A stretch of DNA of 64,000 nucleotides from Hydractinia symbiolongicarpus (taxonomy: Eukaryota; Cnidaria; Hydrozoa; Anthoathecata; Hydractiniidae), in contig NC_079875.1 in NCBI RefSeq assembly GCF_029227915.1, forward strand, positions 19,399,001 through 19,463,000, given 5' to 3'. Shown here in pieces: positions 11,603-24,190 of this stretch (position 1 is its first letter; every line of letters starts with the position of its first letter). The position numbers and the translations under genes were made by a program. Under the pieces are notes generated by a model. That model searched no databases and was not told the origin of the DNA. It saw nothing but the letters and a program-made list of their open reading frames with translations.

Positions 11603-12211
11603 CTAACATCCACACCCACCCTGTCCAGACACCCCTGCCTGGTTTGTTAAGCCGATGCTACCACTGCTTTTGGTATCATGTTCCCAAAGTCCGGGAGTTT
11701 GTATGATTTTTTCCACAAGTTCCTCAAACGCACATTCAACACCGTCCTTTGTTTTAGCACTCGCCTCAATAAATAACATGGAATGTTTTTTTGCAAACTG
11801 CAGCCCCTCGTGTCTTGTTATTTGACGGCCAGGTTTATCAATTTTGTTTGCTACAAGCATTTTTATGATGTCTTGTTTTGTAGCATATGTTTCACATTCT
11901 GTTAGCCAGTCTTCTAGTTTCTCAAAAGTTTGTGCCACAGACACATCGTACACTAAAATTACACCTTGCGCACCACGGTAATAGCTTGGTGTCAATGTAC
12001 GAAAACGTTCCTGACCTGCTGTGTCCCAAAGTGCTAGCTTCATTTTGTTCCCATCAATATCAATGGTTTTTACTTTGAAATCTACACCAATCGTGGCTCC
12101 AATATCAGGATCAAAAGTGTCGTCTGTAAAACGAAGAAGTAATGAAGATTTTCCAACTCCACTCTCTCCGATAATTAAAATTTTGAGAGTTGTTAATATA
12201 TCAGAATTCAT
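11603..12211 (-). CDS. RAB18: RAB18 small GTPase
   Basis: A 202-residue Rab18 orthologue, a GTPase of ER and lipid-droplet membranes (family knowledge). The start is set at the Met of MNSDILTTLKILIIGESG because vertebrate RAB18 begins with a matching MDEDVLTTLKILIIGESG; an earlier in-frame Met three codons upstream is less likely. P-loop GESGVGKS 15-22, switch I ATIGVDFKVK, G3 WDTAGQERFR 62-71, NKID 122-125, EASAK 149-153, and the RAB18-typical block CAFEELVEKIIQTPGLWE. The C-terminus GCGC is a double-cysteine prenylation site. The length equals the family norm. The coding region is one exon here, which is unusual for animal RAB18 genes and could mean intron loss or retroposition. Confidence 0.95.
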   Translation of the reverse strand: MNSDILTTLKILIIGESGVGKSSLLLRFTDDTFDPDIGATIGVDFKVKTIDIDGNKMKLALWDTAGQERFRTLTPSYYRGAQGVILVYDVSVAQTFEKLEDWLTECETYATKQDIIKMLVANKIDKPGRQITRHEGLQFAKKHSMLFIEASAKTKDGVECAFEELVEKIIQTPGLWEHDTKSSGSIGLTNQAGVSGQGGCGC

Positions 12212-12460
12212 AATTATCACAACTATTTTTATTGCTCACTTTAACTTTATCTTGTTTAAGATCTAAAGAAAACAAAAAATGTTTTGTCACTAACAACATC
12301 TGAGAAAAGATTGACAAGCAGTTAGTGTTTTCTATATTTAGCTGATACAATCTTAAGCAGCAAAGAAAAATAAACAAAAAAATTTATTTTCAAATTAAGA
12401 TTTAACTTCGCAGCTTAATATCATCTGCATAATATTGCTTTATTTTTTCGAGAAACATTA

Positions 12461-12510
12461 CAGACAGACAGGCAGGCAGGCAGGCAGGCAGGTAGGCAGA
12501 CAGACAGAGA
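12461..12510. repeat. CAGG/CAGA microsatellite
   Basis: Tandem CAGACAGGCAGG-type tetranucleotide run upstream of RAB18. Confidence 0.9.
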
Positions 12511-12882
12511 TGCTGAGTAATTTGAGTTTGAAATTAACACAGCCTAGATCAGATTGAAAGAAGATGATTAATATACCTGCCCAATAATCTGATAATGATA
12601 ATAACTATGTGAGAAAATTTTAAAATAATTGGATTTTATGTAAGTACAATCATGTTCCAAAAATTATTGGATTGAATGCTTAATCATTAAGATCATAGTC
12701 AAAAGCAATGATTTACGGCGTTTCCATATTATACGCAGGCACTTTGAACTTGTGAATTTTCACAATGGACTTAGGACAAACTGTGATACTTTTAACGTCA
12801 GTATGACCTATTTTCTCAATTTCCTGGACCTTCACGATAATTTTTTCACAATGAAGACACTGCAACTAACACATTTAATAAA

Positions 12883-12914
12883 CCCCTGTTTTGCCACATC
12901 AGGCAAAACAGGGG
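12883..12914. repeat. Perfect 13-bp hairpin
   Basis: Arms CCCCTGTTTTGCC and GGCAAAACAGGGG with a 6-base loop. It lies about 670 bp upstream of the RAB18 start on the opposite side of its promoter. Confidence 0.9.
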
Positions 12915-14191
12915 TATATTTCCTATTTATGTTAAAGGCATAGGGCCGTAACAGTGCAAAAATAATACCCCTTTATCCTGTTTTGACATGCGCGTGCCGT
13001 ATCTCATGGAAACAAGTGGTTTATTAACTAAAGAGAGAAAACTGAAGCGAAGAAAGCTGTCTATCTTGTACTCATTACCTTAAAATTAATCCTGAAAAGG
13101 TTATTGTAAACAAAGCATGCTCATCACAAACTTATCACAACAAGGTTAAAGTTTGTTTCTTCTTCTATATCTTCCATATTTGTGTTCTGGGACTGAGGTT
13201 GCTACTATCACATTCCATTATAGTTTGAACATAAAATGTAACAAAAAATGATCTGTTGTTGTCGAGCATATTTTTTATAAAGAAGAAAAATGTCCGATGA
13301 TGTAACGTCACAAACAGAACTTATTAAAAATGTATCAAAAAAATATGTCCAAGGTCAATTGTTTGATTTAAATATGAAAATTTGTATGATGTACGAAATT
13401 TGATTAGAAGCTTACTTGGTTATTGCATATCAAGTAAAATAAACTTCCGGATTCGTCCCAAGCAAAAAATGGGTCAGTTACACGTATACCAGAACTTTAC
13501 CAACGGTCCTTGGACACCTTCGATTTCTTTTGACATTTTGCGTTTATATCATTTTTGTTGCACATACTCATATTTTTGGATTTTTTTTTCAGCGGGTACG
13601 CAGATTGTGACTTTAAAAAATTCACATTTAAGTATTGTTGGTGAGATGTATTTTGAAATGTTATGCATGGTGAACTTTTGGTCAAACTTATTTTCTGATT
13701 TACTTTTTCGCATTGTCAGAGCAAATAATTTAATTATATTTGGCTTTAAAATGTCACATATGCTGCAGTTGTTGGACACTATCACTTTTGCTGAACAGTT
13801 TGAGTTGTATTTTATCAATGCTCAGGTTGTGAAATAAGGCAGATTGTAAAATTCGCAGGGCTGTGTTGTTTACTTTTTCATGTATATGTCTCAGTATAGA
13901 TTAAATGAGAATATAGTGGATTCTTTCACAGGAATAGAGCTAGTATTCTTATTATTTGTTTGAATTTACAATTTTCTTTAAAAATTCTTATAAGCTTTAA
14001 TAAGATTAAATTAAACTATGATAAAATACAATATCACCTATAGAAAATGGTTAACTAATATATTACGTTAAGGATCATCTTCATAGATCGCTTTAATTTT
14101 TATAAAAATTAAAATGATTTTTACCATAAGTATAGTATAGTATAGTGTATCTCCTATAATAATACAGAGACTGTGTCTGTCTATTTGTAAT

Positions 14192-14223
14192 GGTAACGGT
14201 CTGATCATCGTCAGACCGTTACC
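14192..14223. repeat. Perfect 13-bp hairpin before a LINE fragment
   Basis: Arms GGTAACGGTCTGA and TCAGACCGTTACC around the loop TCATCG. It is preceded by CTCCTATAATAATACAGAG (14151-14169), which resembles the TCTATAATAATA start of the Helitrons here, and is followed at once by the 5' part of a LINE. Confidence 0.85.
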
Positions 14224-14256
14224 CAGCTATCAGATCACAAGGTAGATAAAACTAGG

Positions 14257-15640
14257 TTGAGGATGGCTAGTGTAAATGTTGGTACTCTGAGAGGTAGAGC
14301 AGGTGAAGTAGTTGAAATGTTAGAATGTAGATCTGTTGGTATGTGTTGCGTTCAGGAAGTCAGGTGGAGAGGAGCTTCAGTGAGATTTGTGGAAGGTAGG
14401 AGGGAAGGTATAAGCTTTTTTGGATTGGTAATAGTGATGGATATGGAGGAGTTGGCATATTCGTTGCAGAGAAGTGGGTAGAAAAAGTGATAGATGTTAT
14501 GCGTGTTAATAGTCGTATTATAGTGATAAAGTTTTTGATAGGTAATAGGATTGTCACTTTTCTGTCAGTTTATGCTCCACAGTGTGGACTCAGTGAGGAA
14601 GATAAAGATAAGTTTTATGATGAGTTAATAGCAGTCACATCAAAGTTTAGAGACACTGAACTTGTCATGGTGGGCGGCGACTTTAATGGTCATGTTTGGA
14701 AGTCATCTGAAGGTTATAGAGGTGTGCATGGAGGCTATAGATTTGGGAGCAGAAATAAGGAAGGGGAGAGATTGCTTGAGTTTGGAATGGCAACAGACAT
14801 GGTGGTTTGCAACACATTATTTAGTAAGAGACAGAGTAGGCTGATAACATATGAGTCAGGTGGCTGTAAGACACAGATAGATTACTTCCTGGTTAGAAAG
14901 TCAGACAAGAAAGTGGTGAAGGACGTGAAAGTTATATCGGGGGAAGAGTGTGTTTCCCAGCATAGGTTGCTGGTTTGTGATATTATCTTGAAGAGTGTTA
15001 AAGAAGCCAAGGGAAAGTACAGGCCCCGTCGTACAGTCTGGAAGCTGAAGGAAGAGATTGTAGCAAAAGTTCAGCAGTTAACCCACAATGGTCAGTGTGA
15101 TAGTGACAATGTTGAAAGTACTTGGACTACTTTGAAGAATTGTCTTCTAGAAGCTTCTGATTATACCTGTGGGTGGACGGAAGGACCAGCTAGACATAGA
15201 CAGACCTGGTGGTGGAATAATGAGGTTGACCAGTGTATAAAGGAAAAGAGGAAACTTTGGAAATAGTGGAAGTCAGGTGGTAGTAAAAATATTTACTTAG
15301 AAGCTAAGCGTCATGCTCGTACAGCAGTGTAAAATCAGAAGCGGAGAGAAACAGATTTGGAGATGTGTTAACAAGGGAAGACCAGCGCAATGAGGTATTC
15401 AAGATAGCAAAGCAAATGAAGACTAATCAAGATGTTGTAGGTGAGAAGTGTATACGTAATGATGAAGGTGTTTTGGCTAGCACAGAGGAGTAGAAAGGGT
15501 AGCTTGGAAAAATTATTATTACAGGTTGCTTAACACTGAGTTAGATTGGGATGAGGATAATTTGTCTGATGATGATGTTGTAGAAGGGTCAGCTATGCAG
15601 ATCAAGACAGAATGGGTAGTGAAGGCTATTAGGAAATTTT
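14257..15640 (+). pseudogene. LINE 5' fragment with APE endonuclease domain
   Basis: Encodes an endonuclease/exonuclease/phosphatase domain as in RTE-like LINEs (often annotated craniofacial development protein 2-like). Visible: MASVNVGTLRGRAGEVVEML at the N-terminus, CVQEVRW (catalytic Glu), VYAPQCG, GGDFNGHVW (catalytic Asp/Asn) and SQHRLLVCDI near the end of the domain. There is a break near 14480, so the domain is split between the frames 14257-14481 and 14487-15266, and another stop at 15264. The linker region continues weakly to about 15640. No reverse transcriptase follows, so this is a 3'-truncated or rearranged copy. Confidence 0.85.
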
Positions 15641-15782
15641 GTTTTTTTAAGAAAAAAATTGCCTTGCTGATAAACAATGACCCCACATGATCGATAGGTT
15701 GCAAGATCAATTTCAGCAATCTATTTTGCGCGAACTCTTTTAAAAATTTTAATTGCAGTAATTAAAAATAAAAGTTTAGATT

Positions 15783-15916
15783 GCATTTTAAAAGTTTAAA
15801 AACGAAAAGCGGCGATAGAAATATTTTTAAGATCACATTTTAAAAGTTTAAAAACGAAAAGCGGCAATAGAAATGTTTTTTAAGAACACATTTTAAAAGT
15901 TTATAAATGAAAAGCT
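15783..15916. repeat. About 53-bp tandem repeat, 2-3 copies
   Basis: Units contain ATTTTAAAAGTTTAAAAACG, then AAAAGCGGCGATAGAAAT. The same unit occurs about six times in the opposite orientation at 26990-27316. The last copy here runs straight into the copia fragment. Confidence 0.85.
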
Positions 15917-17744
15917 GTTAGTTGACAGCACAGAGACTGAATTAATTAAGCAAGCAAAAACGAATGAGCTGGAAAATTGGATCAAAAACAATGTTTATGA
16001 AGAGGTTCCAGTGTCTAAGCAATCATTGATATCGACAAGATGGGTGATTACCAATAAATGTGACCAGTCTGGTTTGGTCAAATTTAAAGCAAGGTTAGTA
16101 GCAAGAGGATTTGAAGATAAAGCAGATGTACAAACAGATTCTCTGACCTGCTGTAAAGAGTCACTTAGGATTATGTTTGCTATTATGTCTGTCATGAATT
16201 GGGCATGCCATTCCATCGACATTAAAGCAGCATTTCTTCAAGGAAAGCCTATTGACAGAGAATTATATATACGTCCACCCAAGGAAGCCTACAAAGAGGG
16301 AACAGTATGGAAATTAAAGACATGTGTTTATGGATTAAACGATGCTTCAAGGACTTGGTATCTTAAGGTTTATGAAGAACTTACAAAATTGAATGTTAAA
16401 GTATGTAAATATGACTCTGGTTTATTTTATTGGCACCACAATGGTAAACTAGCAGGTATTATTTCTACACACGTTGATGATTTTTGTCGGGGAGGGAGCG
16501 AATATTTTGAGAGAGTATTGAAGAGATAAGAAAAATCTTGGTTAGTTGGTGTAGAAAAATCAGTTGCGTTCAAATACCTTGGTATAAACCTCATTTGTAA
16601 AGACAACGAGATAATGTTAGATCAGATATCATATGTAAATAGTATCCAAGAAATTTACCTACCTAAAAAGAGATTATCCAAATCAGAAGTGATGAGGAAA
16701 AGACAACGATGAGGCAATTAATTGGTCAATTAAATTGGGTAGCTACTCAGACAAGACCAGACATATTGTTTGATTGTTGTCAGCTGATGGAAGCAAAGCT
16801 AAGCTTGTAAGCAAAGCTACTGTTGGTGACCTGACATATTTAAACACAGTTGTATGTAAGGTGAAGAAAAATGATGTTGCACTCCACTTTCCAAGTGTAG
16901 GCAATATTGAAGAAGCCAAACGTATTTGTTATAGTGATGCTTCGTATGGGAATTTGAGTGATGGAGGTTCACAAGGAGGTTATGTTATCTTCCTAAGTAA
17001 CAAAGATAAGTCAATTACCATCCCCTTAGCTTGGCAGTCAAAAAGAGTTAGACGAGTTGTCAAAAGTACACTATCAGCAGAAACGTTAGCTCCTATAGAA
17101 GCTGCAGAATCGTCATACTGGTATCGAGTATTATTCGAGATGTTGTCTTTGTTGGCAAAGGACTCCAGATTGTGATGGAATGGTATACGGATTGCAAGTC
17201 TTTGGTAGATGCTGCACATTCTAGTAAGGTATTTTGGACAGAAGATTAAGAGTCGACATTGCCATCTTGAAAGAAATGATAGAAAAGAAAGAAATTTCAA
17301 AACTTAGTTGTATAACAACAAAAGACCAAATGGCAGATACAATGACAAAGAATGGAGCTTCGTCAAGTCGACTTTTGCAAGCAATTGCAGAGGCTCGGCT
17401 GTAGGTTGAGAAAGTGAAGAAGTTTGTAAATAGTGTACATATGATTGAGTTGATTTACAGAAATTGAAAAAGGCTAATAAAAATGAGAAGACACAGATTC
17501 TCACCAACATTCACTAATTGAAGAAAGAGAAGGGAGATTGTTGATATTAATATGTTGTCTCCATAATATAGACTGTAAACAATAGTGAATGTTCTTGGTG
17601 GGGCCTCAAGTGGTTGTGCAGTTGTGTTGATATCCAGTTGTTTTGTTGTGTTATGGATCAAGTTGTGTTCCTGCTGGTTGTGTTTGTGATACCACTTAGT
17701 AATCAAGTGAGACAATCAAAGTAAGTCATTATTGTTACTTAACA
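15917..17744 (+). mobile_element. Ty1/copia retrotransposon, 3' part with RT, RNase H and 3' LTR
   Basis: Copia-type reverse transcriptase on 15917-16530: STRWVITNK, FKARLVARGFEDKA, HSIDIKAAFLQGKPIDRELY, YGLNDASRTWY and THVDDF in place of the usual YVDD box. RNase H follows after stops and frameshifts (16774-17300): YSDASYGN, WQSKRVRRVVKSTLSAETLA and YTDCKSLVDA. The end of pol is near 17403, then a polypurine tract (17521-17537) and a candidate 206-bp LTR, 17539-17744, that starts TGTTGATATT and ends TACTTAACA. Gag, protease, integrase and the 5' LTR are absent. A dead 5'-truncated copy. Confidence 0.85.
17539..17744 (+). repeat. Candidate copia 3' LTR
   Basis: Begins TGTT directly after a purine-rich tract and ends AACA, the TG...CA inverted ends expected of LTRs. 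No second copy is in the window, so the ends are inferred. Confidence 0.6.
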
Positions 17745-19540
17745 TGTCACACTGTTTGGGTATGGAAAACATCCAAAGAGTAAGTTCCATCAAAGTTCAC
17801 AGCTGCGAATTTAAACTCACATTATAAAAAATCTTAAGGGAAGACATAAAATAAACTTTGTAACTAAAACTCTTGTGGAATAATATTTAATGTAAATTAA
17901 TTATTGAAATCAGAGTGGTGGCTAATAACAATATTTAACATTACAGCTAACAAATCTAACAATAAATCATAAAATCATTACATGAAATTTGGTTACAGTC
18001 AATTTCCTGTTACGGTTTTTTTTGATTTACATTTTATTTTGTTATTTTTTAAGTTTAATTATTCAAAAGACAACCATAAAAAGATTAAAATATCTTAATA
18101 AGTTTTATATATATAGATTGAATTATAAAATTACAAAATGAAATGTATCAAAAACAGCAAACCCTGTTGGATCTTTGGCTGTAAGTCATGGGGTGGCAAT
18201 GTTGGAGGAAGAAAGTGGTTGCATTTAACCAGCTCCTACAATGGCTTTCACTTATTTTGGTCGGGAACAATATGCGATCACCTCAAGGCAAGAAAACACA
18301 ACACAGTTCCTTCATCAGCACATTGCAAGGACATTCTTTTATGAATTTAACACCAAAAGGTCAATAAACAAGGTTTCTTAAGTGTCACACCATACTTACA
18401 TGGACATGCTCAATCAATTTTTTGGTTTTAAATTTGTATTCTATTTTACAGAAACATTTATAATGGAAAATATAATGAAAGAAATTCTGTTGACAGAATT
18501 TACTTTTAACTCCTTTATACAAATTTTTATTCTAAATATACTTCCACTGCCATTCTACTGCCCCATTGTTTACAAAAAAATCCATAAATCTGTTACTCAC
18601 TGACTTTGCATACAGAAAAGCATTGTGATGTTCGTGGGATTTTCAATGTGTCAAACAAATTGTTATTACTTTCTTCACGCTATTCTCTATCAATTATCTT
18701 CCCCTGTCTTCTTTAATAATTCTGCAAAACAGGTTGGGCAGTAAACCTCGACAGAATTTGGGCTTTAAATCAACATGGGTACCTTAAGTGCTAAAAGAAT
18801 TAAATCTTCAAATTGTTTCGACTGTAATGCTTATAAAAAGTACTTTTTCAGGCTCAAAATATGCCTAGGTTATGCTTACTGGCATGAACTCGTTTTTTCA
18901 TGGGTATGCTTATGAAAAACACATGATTATGCTTATTTTCAAAATTGCCACAAGCTTAGTTTACTGAGTTTATTGAATCTTCCCACAATTGTCAACTTCA
19001 AATTATTTTTTATATAATAATATTTTTATAGTCTGTACAGTTTTGCTATATTCGTTCCAATTTAACTTGATTTTTGCATTTAGTGGTTAAAAAAAATTAA
19101 ATGAAAACAATTTAAATAAAAATAAATAACGGTCTAAATTAGGTTTACAAGGCGATTCAATTCAATCCCATTTGCTTATCAGGAGACAAAATTACTTTAC
19201 ATCCTCAAAATTTGATCTAAAAAGATTGCTATAGTTAATTCATTATCTCATATTAATTGTTTAAACCTTATTTAGCATAAATAATTGGCTGATGTCATCC
19301 AGTACATTATGACCATGTCATGATATATTTCTGAACTGGACAACAGGCTAAAACGGTAGAGCCTTAACTTTGGAATTAGAAAAACTGCTTCAAACGTTTT
19401 AGATGTATAAATTTAGTAAGCAAAAAAAGCTGAAACATGACTTTGGAACATAAGGAAATTTCAGGAAAAAAATTTGGCAGATTTGACTACAAACAACAAA
19501 TAAGAAAAACATCTGGAGCCCAGTTTTTATCAAAATCACA
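17745..19540. other. Intergenic, no gene recognised
   Basis: AT-rich. Frames at 18138-18344 and 18382-18603 (plus) have no recognised domain. Confidence 0.4.
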
Positions 19541-22130
19541 CTCCTGCAATCCGGAACAAAAATAATTATAAAAACTAATTTGTTGACCGAGGAATCCCAA
19601 ACCTTTGACTTATTAAAAAATAATAACTTTAATCGACCATATAAGCAGCAACATCCAAAACAAGCTTATAAAGCTCGAAATCTCAGATCACGACTCCCCG
19701 TACACCATCTTTAACATCAAAAAAGAGCAATTCGAACCAAGATACAAATATACATCCAGAATGAGAAAAACCTTGACATGAACATTTTTGTTAAAGATTT
19801 TGTGCAATTCCTGCTTAACCTTGTGTAAAGTTTTGACGATCCTGACGATCAGATTTCTGTAATGAACAATCTGATAACAAACTGCATCAACGAACATGCG
19901 CCAATCCGAAAAGTCATATTCTCGAGACCTCCTGCACCTTGAATGAATGACCCCAAGGTTATAGCAGCTAAAACAACCTAGAACACCTGCGGAGAAAAAC
20001 AAAAATGACACACCAGAAAGAGAAGCTCTCTACCGAAATGCTAGAAACGATTACAAGAAAACTTTAAAAGCCAAGAAAGCATCCGTCATTAAAAAATCCT
20101 TGAGCTCGAAAAATACCAAGGAGATGTGGAAAACAATCCACAGGATACTTAAACCAGCAAACAAACGAATCAAAATACATCAGAGTGACTTCAACAAATA
20201 CTACACGAACCTTGCAGCTGAACTTTGCACCAAAGTAAATAAACCGTTCGATCAAAATCACTTTATAAATAACCTTCGGATTGATCAGAGAAACGACGCT
20301 TTTGTTCTGCAACATACAAACTTTTCCGAAGTGAAGAGAATCATTACCACTCTTCGAAACGACTGCTCCACTGGATACGACCAAATACCAGTAAAATTCC
20401 TGAAACCAGTTGCTGACAATATTACATCACCTATTGTCCACATCATTAACAATTCCATCGACCAACAGATGTTTCCTAACAGTTGGAAAACAGGGCGAGT
20501 CTGCCCAATACCAAAGGTTGACAACCCGCTGCATCTGAAGGACTACAGGCCAATCTCCATTCTGCCAGTAATGTCAAAGGTCTACGAAAGGTGATTTTGC
20601 ATCAGCTCAACGAGTACATTGAACGAACAGCCATCTACAACAACACACAATCAGGTTTCAGGAAAGGACACTCAACCACCACAATTCTCTTAAAATTCAG
20701 AGACGAAATCCAAAAAGCCTTGAACAGAAATGAGGTTCCAGCAGTAGTATTAATTGATTACTCAAAAGCATTTGCCACTATTGATCACAGTATTTTGTTA
20801 CAAAAACTTGCCGCTTTAAACTTTGACAAAAGCACGACCAAAATCCTATCGAGCTATCTTGCTAACAGGAAGCAGTTCGTAAAAATTGACGACAAAACAT
20901 CACCTTCCCATATGCATTGGCGTTCCTCAGGGAAGCATTTTGGGTCCTGTTCTTTTTAACATCTACGTAACCGAGTTACCTAAAAATATCCAGTCTGAAT
21001 CTATCCAGTACGCTGATGACACAACAATTCACAGATCATGCAAAGTCAATGATATTTTTCATACTATACAAGGTCTCAAATCCGACATCTAATCACTTTC
21101 GCAATGGTCAGTTGAAAACAGTCTTGTATTCAACAGTGATTAACTGAAAGTAATTATATTCTCCTCGTCCAGAATGAAAGAAACAAAAGAGAAGAGCTAC
21201 CTTATTCGATCCAGAGGTAGATCCATTCCACAAGAACAATCTGCAAAGCTACTAGGTGTAAAGTTTAATCAGCATCTAGCTTGGATAGAACAAGTCAACT
21301 CTGTTCTCAAGTCAGCATATTGTACCCTTCGAGCACTTAAAAGCTTCAAACGATTCACGCCGTATAAGGTACGTAAATCCTTAGCAGAAGCTCTCATCCT
21401 ATCGATTCTCAACTATGGTAACGTTGTGTATGGACAATCTCCAATCTACCTTCAAACACGGTTACAGCGGCTTCAAAACTGTGCTGCTGGATACGTTCTT
21501 GGTCGTCACGCCAAGTTTCCTGAAGTATTGTCCCTCAATTGGTTGCCAATTCGAGAAAACATTGATTTTAATGTCGTTAAACTGGCGTATCGTGTGCTCA
21601 ACGACGAGCTTTGGCCAGGTTACCTCAAACTGAAAATCATTAGCTACACGAGAACATTACGATCTAATGCTCAAGGTCCAATGATCGATCACACTAATGA
21701 TTCGAAAACCTTCCAAAGCCAAGCGAAGATATTTAATGAACTTCCTTTGGCGGTCAGACAAATAAAAGAGAAAAATAGTTTTTATTCAAAAGCAAATCAA
21801 TTTTATAGGGACAAAGGTCTTGCTCGTGCATTATCAATTTGATTCTAATTTCTTTCTTTTGATTTTATTTTACCAATCTTGTTTGATTTCTTTTTCAATG
21901 TTCCATTCTGTTCCAGGTTTCAATATCGGCCTTTATATTCCAACGCTCTTCATTCTACCGTAACGCAATTTTAAGTCAGTTTCTATGTACTCTTCACTTC
22001 TGATTTTATCCGTTTTAAACCAATATTATTGATAATTTATCTAAATTGAATGTACTTATTCATTTTATTTCTTTATTTGATTTTAGGGCAAAGAATCATT
22101 GTATAATATGGAACCCAATTTTATGTTTAT
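19541..22130 (+). pseudogene. CR1/L2-like LINE relic (linker, RT and 3' domain)
   Basis: Worn non-LTR retrotransposon. From about 19560 the linker between endonuclease and RT is readable in broken frames (NLITNCINEHAPIRKVIF). RT blocks: NDCSTGYDQIPVKFLKP, WKTGRVCPIPKV, DYRPISILPVMSK, FRKGHSTTTILL, VLIDYSKAFATIDH, GVPQGSILGPVLFNIYVTEL and the catalytic YADDTTIH. The 3' domain includes KLLGVKFNQHLAW and LQRLQNCAAGYVLGRHAK and ends at 21842. Frameshifts lie near 20594, 20935 and 21090-21170. An AAT microsatellite at 22131-22150 fits a CR1/L2 3' tail. The 5' endonuclease is missing or unreadable. Confidence 0.85.
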
Positions 22131-22945
22131 AATAATAATAATAATAATAATGCTATTCTGATCCAACTTTCGTGTTTTTATTGTCCGAAAATTTTTCCAG
22201 CCGAAATTCGTGTCTGCCGAAAGTTTTTGTCCGAAAATTTTGGTTTTTTTAAGTTTTTTGAAAAAAGATCAGTGCATAGAAAATATATATAGGGTAATCA
22301 GAAAATCAATAAAAAATGCAGTTTTTAAACTTATTATTTTTGTTATTTTCACATTTGGTTGGACCCTGAAGACCCTTTTTTAAATCTTGATTAAATTTAT
22401 GTACACTCCAAATGCTTAAAATTCATTCAATAGACTTACCCATTTATATACAAAAAATTATCGAAAATTACCGAAAATTTTAATTCTTAATGTGTATCAA
22501 GACCTTGTATTTAATGTAAACTAACTGCAATAAATTGAAAAAACTGAACTGCTGCAACTTTTTCTGGCATATTGTTGCATATGACTAGCTGAGATTAAAT
22601 CAAGTTATGCATTTCAAGATTGTTGTGCGTAGCAAAAACAACACTACTTGGCAACTAAGACCATATCAGCGAATGCATTTTTTAAAGCAGTTAGAGTCTT
22701 TCTTGTTGCATGATTGGAAATGTTTATAACTGGATTGTTGTGGGCATAATGACTAGCTAAATAAATATGACTCAGACATTAAGATATAACATTTAGCTCA
22801 GTGTATTATGTCATGTTATATATATGTATAAGTTAGCTAAGCTATTGTTTAAGCTATTTATGTTTACTTTCCAAGACAGTTTAACAGTCTTAAAGAATAA
22901 GATGCATGTTACATGTGACAACAAAGGGATTCATCAAATCTTATT
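22131..22945. repeat. Dispersed repeat R1, nearly identical to 31597-32420
   Basis: From the AAT run through TGCTATTCTGATCCAACTTT to GGGATTCATCAAATCTTAT, matching 31597-32420 with only a few visible changes (for example ATTAAGATATAAC versus ATCAAGATATAAC). Both copies begin with an AAT run and stop matching right after CAAATCTTAT. An older relative is at 27538-27900. Confidence 0.9.
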
Positions 22946-23251
22946 GTTATGACCTGCGCATAACGATAACAATAGAAAGCAATTAAGTTTCTGTGTAAAC
23001 AAAAGATGTGAAGGTTCTTTATGTAGATATGAGATCGTTACACGAGGTCCTAAAACTAGCGTACATGTAAAGTTACATTTAGGCGGTACTGTATATTCAA
23101 GAAACAGATATATACTATGACTATGATTTAAAGAAATGTTATGAGTTAATTTATATTTTATGTGATCAATCTCACCAATTTCAAGTGGAGTTTTTGAAGC
23201 TCCCATTTGAGCTAGAGAAACCTTTTTAAAAATCTTTCCCAACTGGACGAA

Positions 23252-23323
23252 GCCCAATGTGGGAATCAAACCCACAACCCCTTGGACATTAGTCGAAAGC
23301 TCTACCAAGTGTGCTACTAATTC
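23252..23323 (-). repeat. tRNA-derived SINE-like sequence, copy 1
   Basis: On the minus strand a perfect T-arm GTGGGTTTGATTCCCAC (B box, 23275-23259) and an A-box-like TAGCACACTTGGTAGAGC (23316-23299) lie at tRNA spacing. The acceptor stem does not pair, so it is not a working tRNA. It sits in a repeat whose second copy has a better preserved version at 28491-28562. Confidence 0.65.
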
Positions 23324-23559
23324 CCATTTATCAAATTTATTTGTCAATTTATGTCAGTGTTTGTTCAATTCTTACGAAAAAAGAATTATGACATGGTATT
23401 TGTATTGCTCATTGCTTTAGCTATATTTGTAATAGATTATATTTAGAGAATTCATGATTTATTCTCCACCATACATTTTTTTGTTCTCTTTAGTCCTCTC
23501 CTATAGACACTGTATTTGTCTACAGTTGCGCCTGTCTTCATTTTTTTTAAAATTCATAA

Positions 23560-23885
23560 CAGTGTGTTGCCTGTGTTACAAGGTTTAACTTTATTCTGGG
23601 AGTCTTCAGACTGGCCCATGTTGTGGCTGTTTCTAAAAAGTCTCAATAATAAGGCCTGTTCCTTTTTTGGTACAATTTTTGAAAGCACAAGTCCTTTGTC
23701 AATAGTTGGACCTGTCCCATCTTGTTGACACAGTCTTTTAAAAGCATGGGAATTGTTTGTCAATAGTTAGGCCTGTCCCATCTTATAACACATTTTCTAA
23801 AATTCCAAGAGCCTTGTGTACAGTTGAGTTTGTCTCATCTAAGGACACAGTTTCTAAAAGTGGAAGATTCCTTTGTCAGTACGGG
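23560..23885. repeat. About 60-bp minisatellite, copy 1
   Basis: Degenerate tandem units containing TTTGTCAATAGTTGGGCCTG, TCCCATCTTATGACACAGTC and TTTTAAAAGCATGGGAATTG. The same array recurs at 28810-29170. Confidence 0.8.
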
Positions 23886-24190
23886 ATCTTCCTCTACCCC
23901 AATCAGGTAAATCACCCGATCAAGTGAGTGCTCAACCAACCGATCGGGAGAGACTTACCTGAATCAGGTGAGTATTTTCTTTCTCAAAATTGCTTTTAAA
24001 AAGGGCAAGTCGCTGGCCAAAAGTGCAATATAATTTTTGTTTACATTAAATTATAAACTTATTTTGCGCTGATTCACAGATTAAAAAAAAATTCACTGTG
24101 CTGTTCCAATGCTATTGATGACTTCTTGACTTTGATTGGCTACATGATGCATATTTTCAGTCTAGGTCGTACATGTGGAAGCTCTGAAGC

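Larger units (their letters stand above)
12212..14160. other. Upstream region of RAB18
   Basis: Presumed RAB18 promoter and intergenic DNA. Contains the microsatellite and hairpin listed separately. A 151-codon frame at 13382-13837 (plus) is AT-driven, without recognisable domains, and is not called. Confidence 0.4.

Noticed and set aside
13382-13837. 151-codon frame on the plus strand upstream of RAB18
   Set aside because: No recognisable domain, AT-driven composition and long open frames on the opposite strand as well; no splice or homology support.
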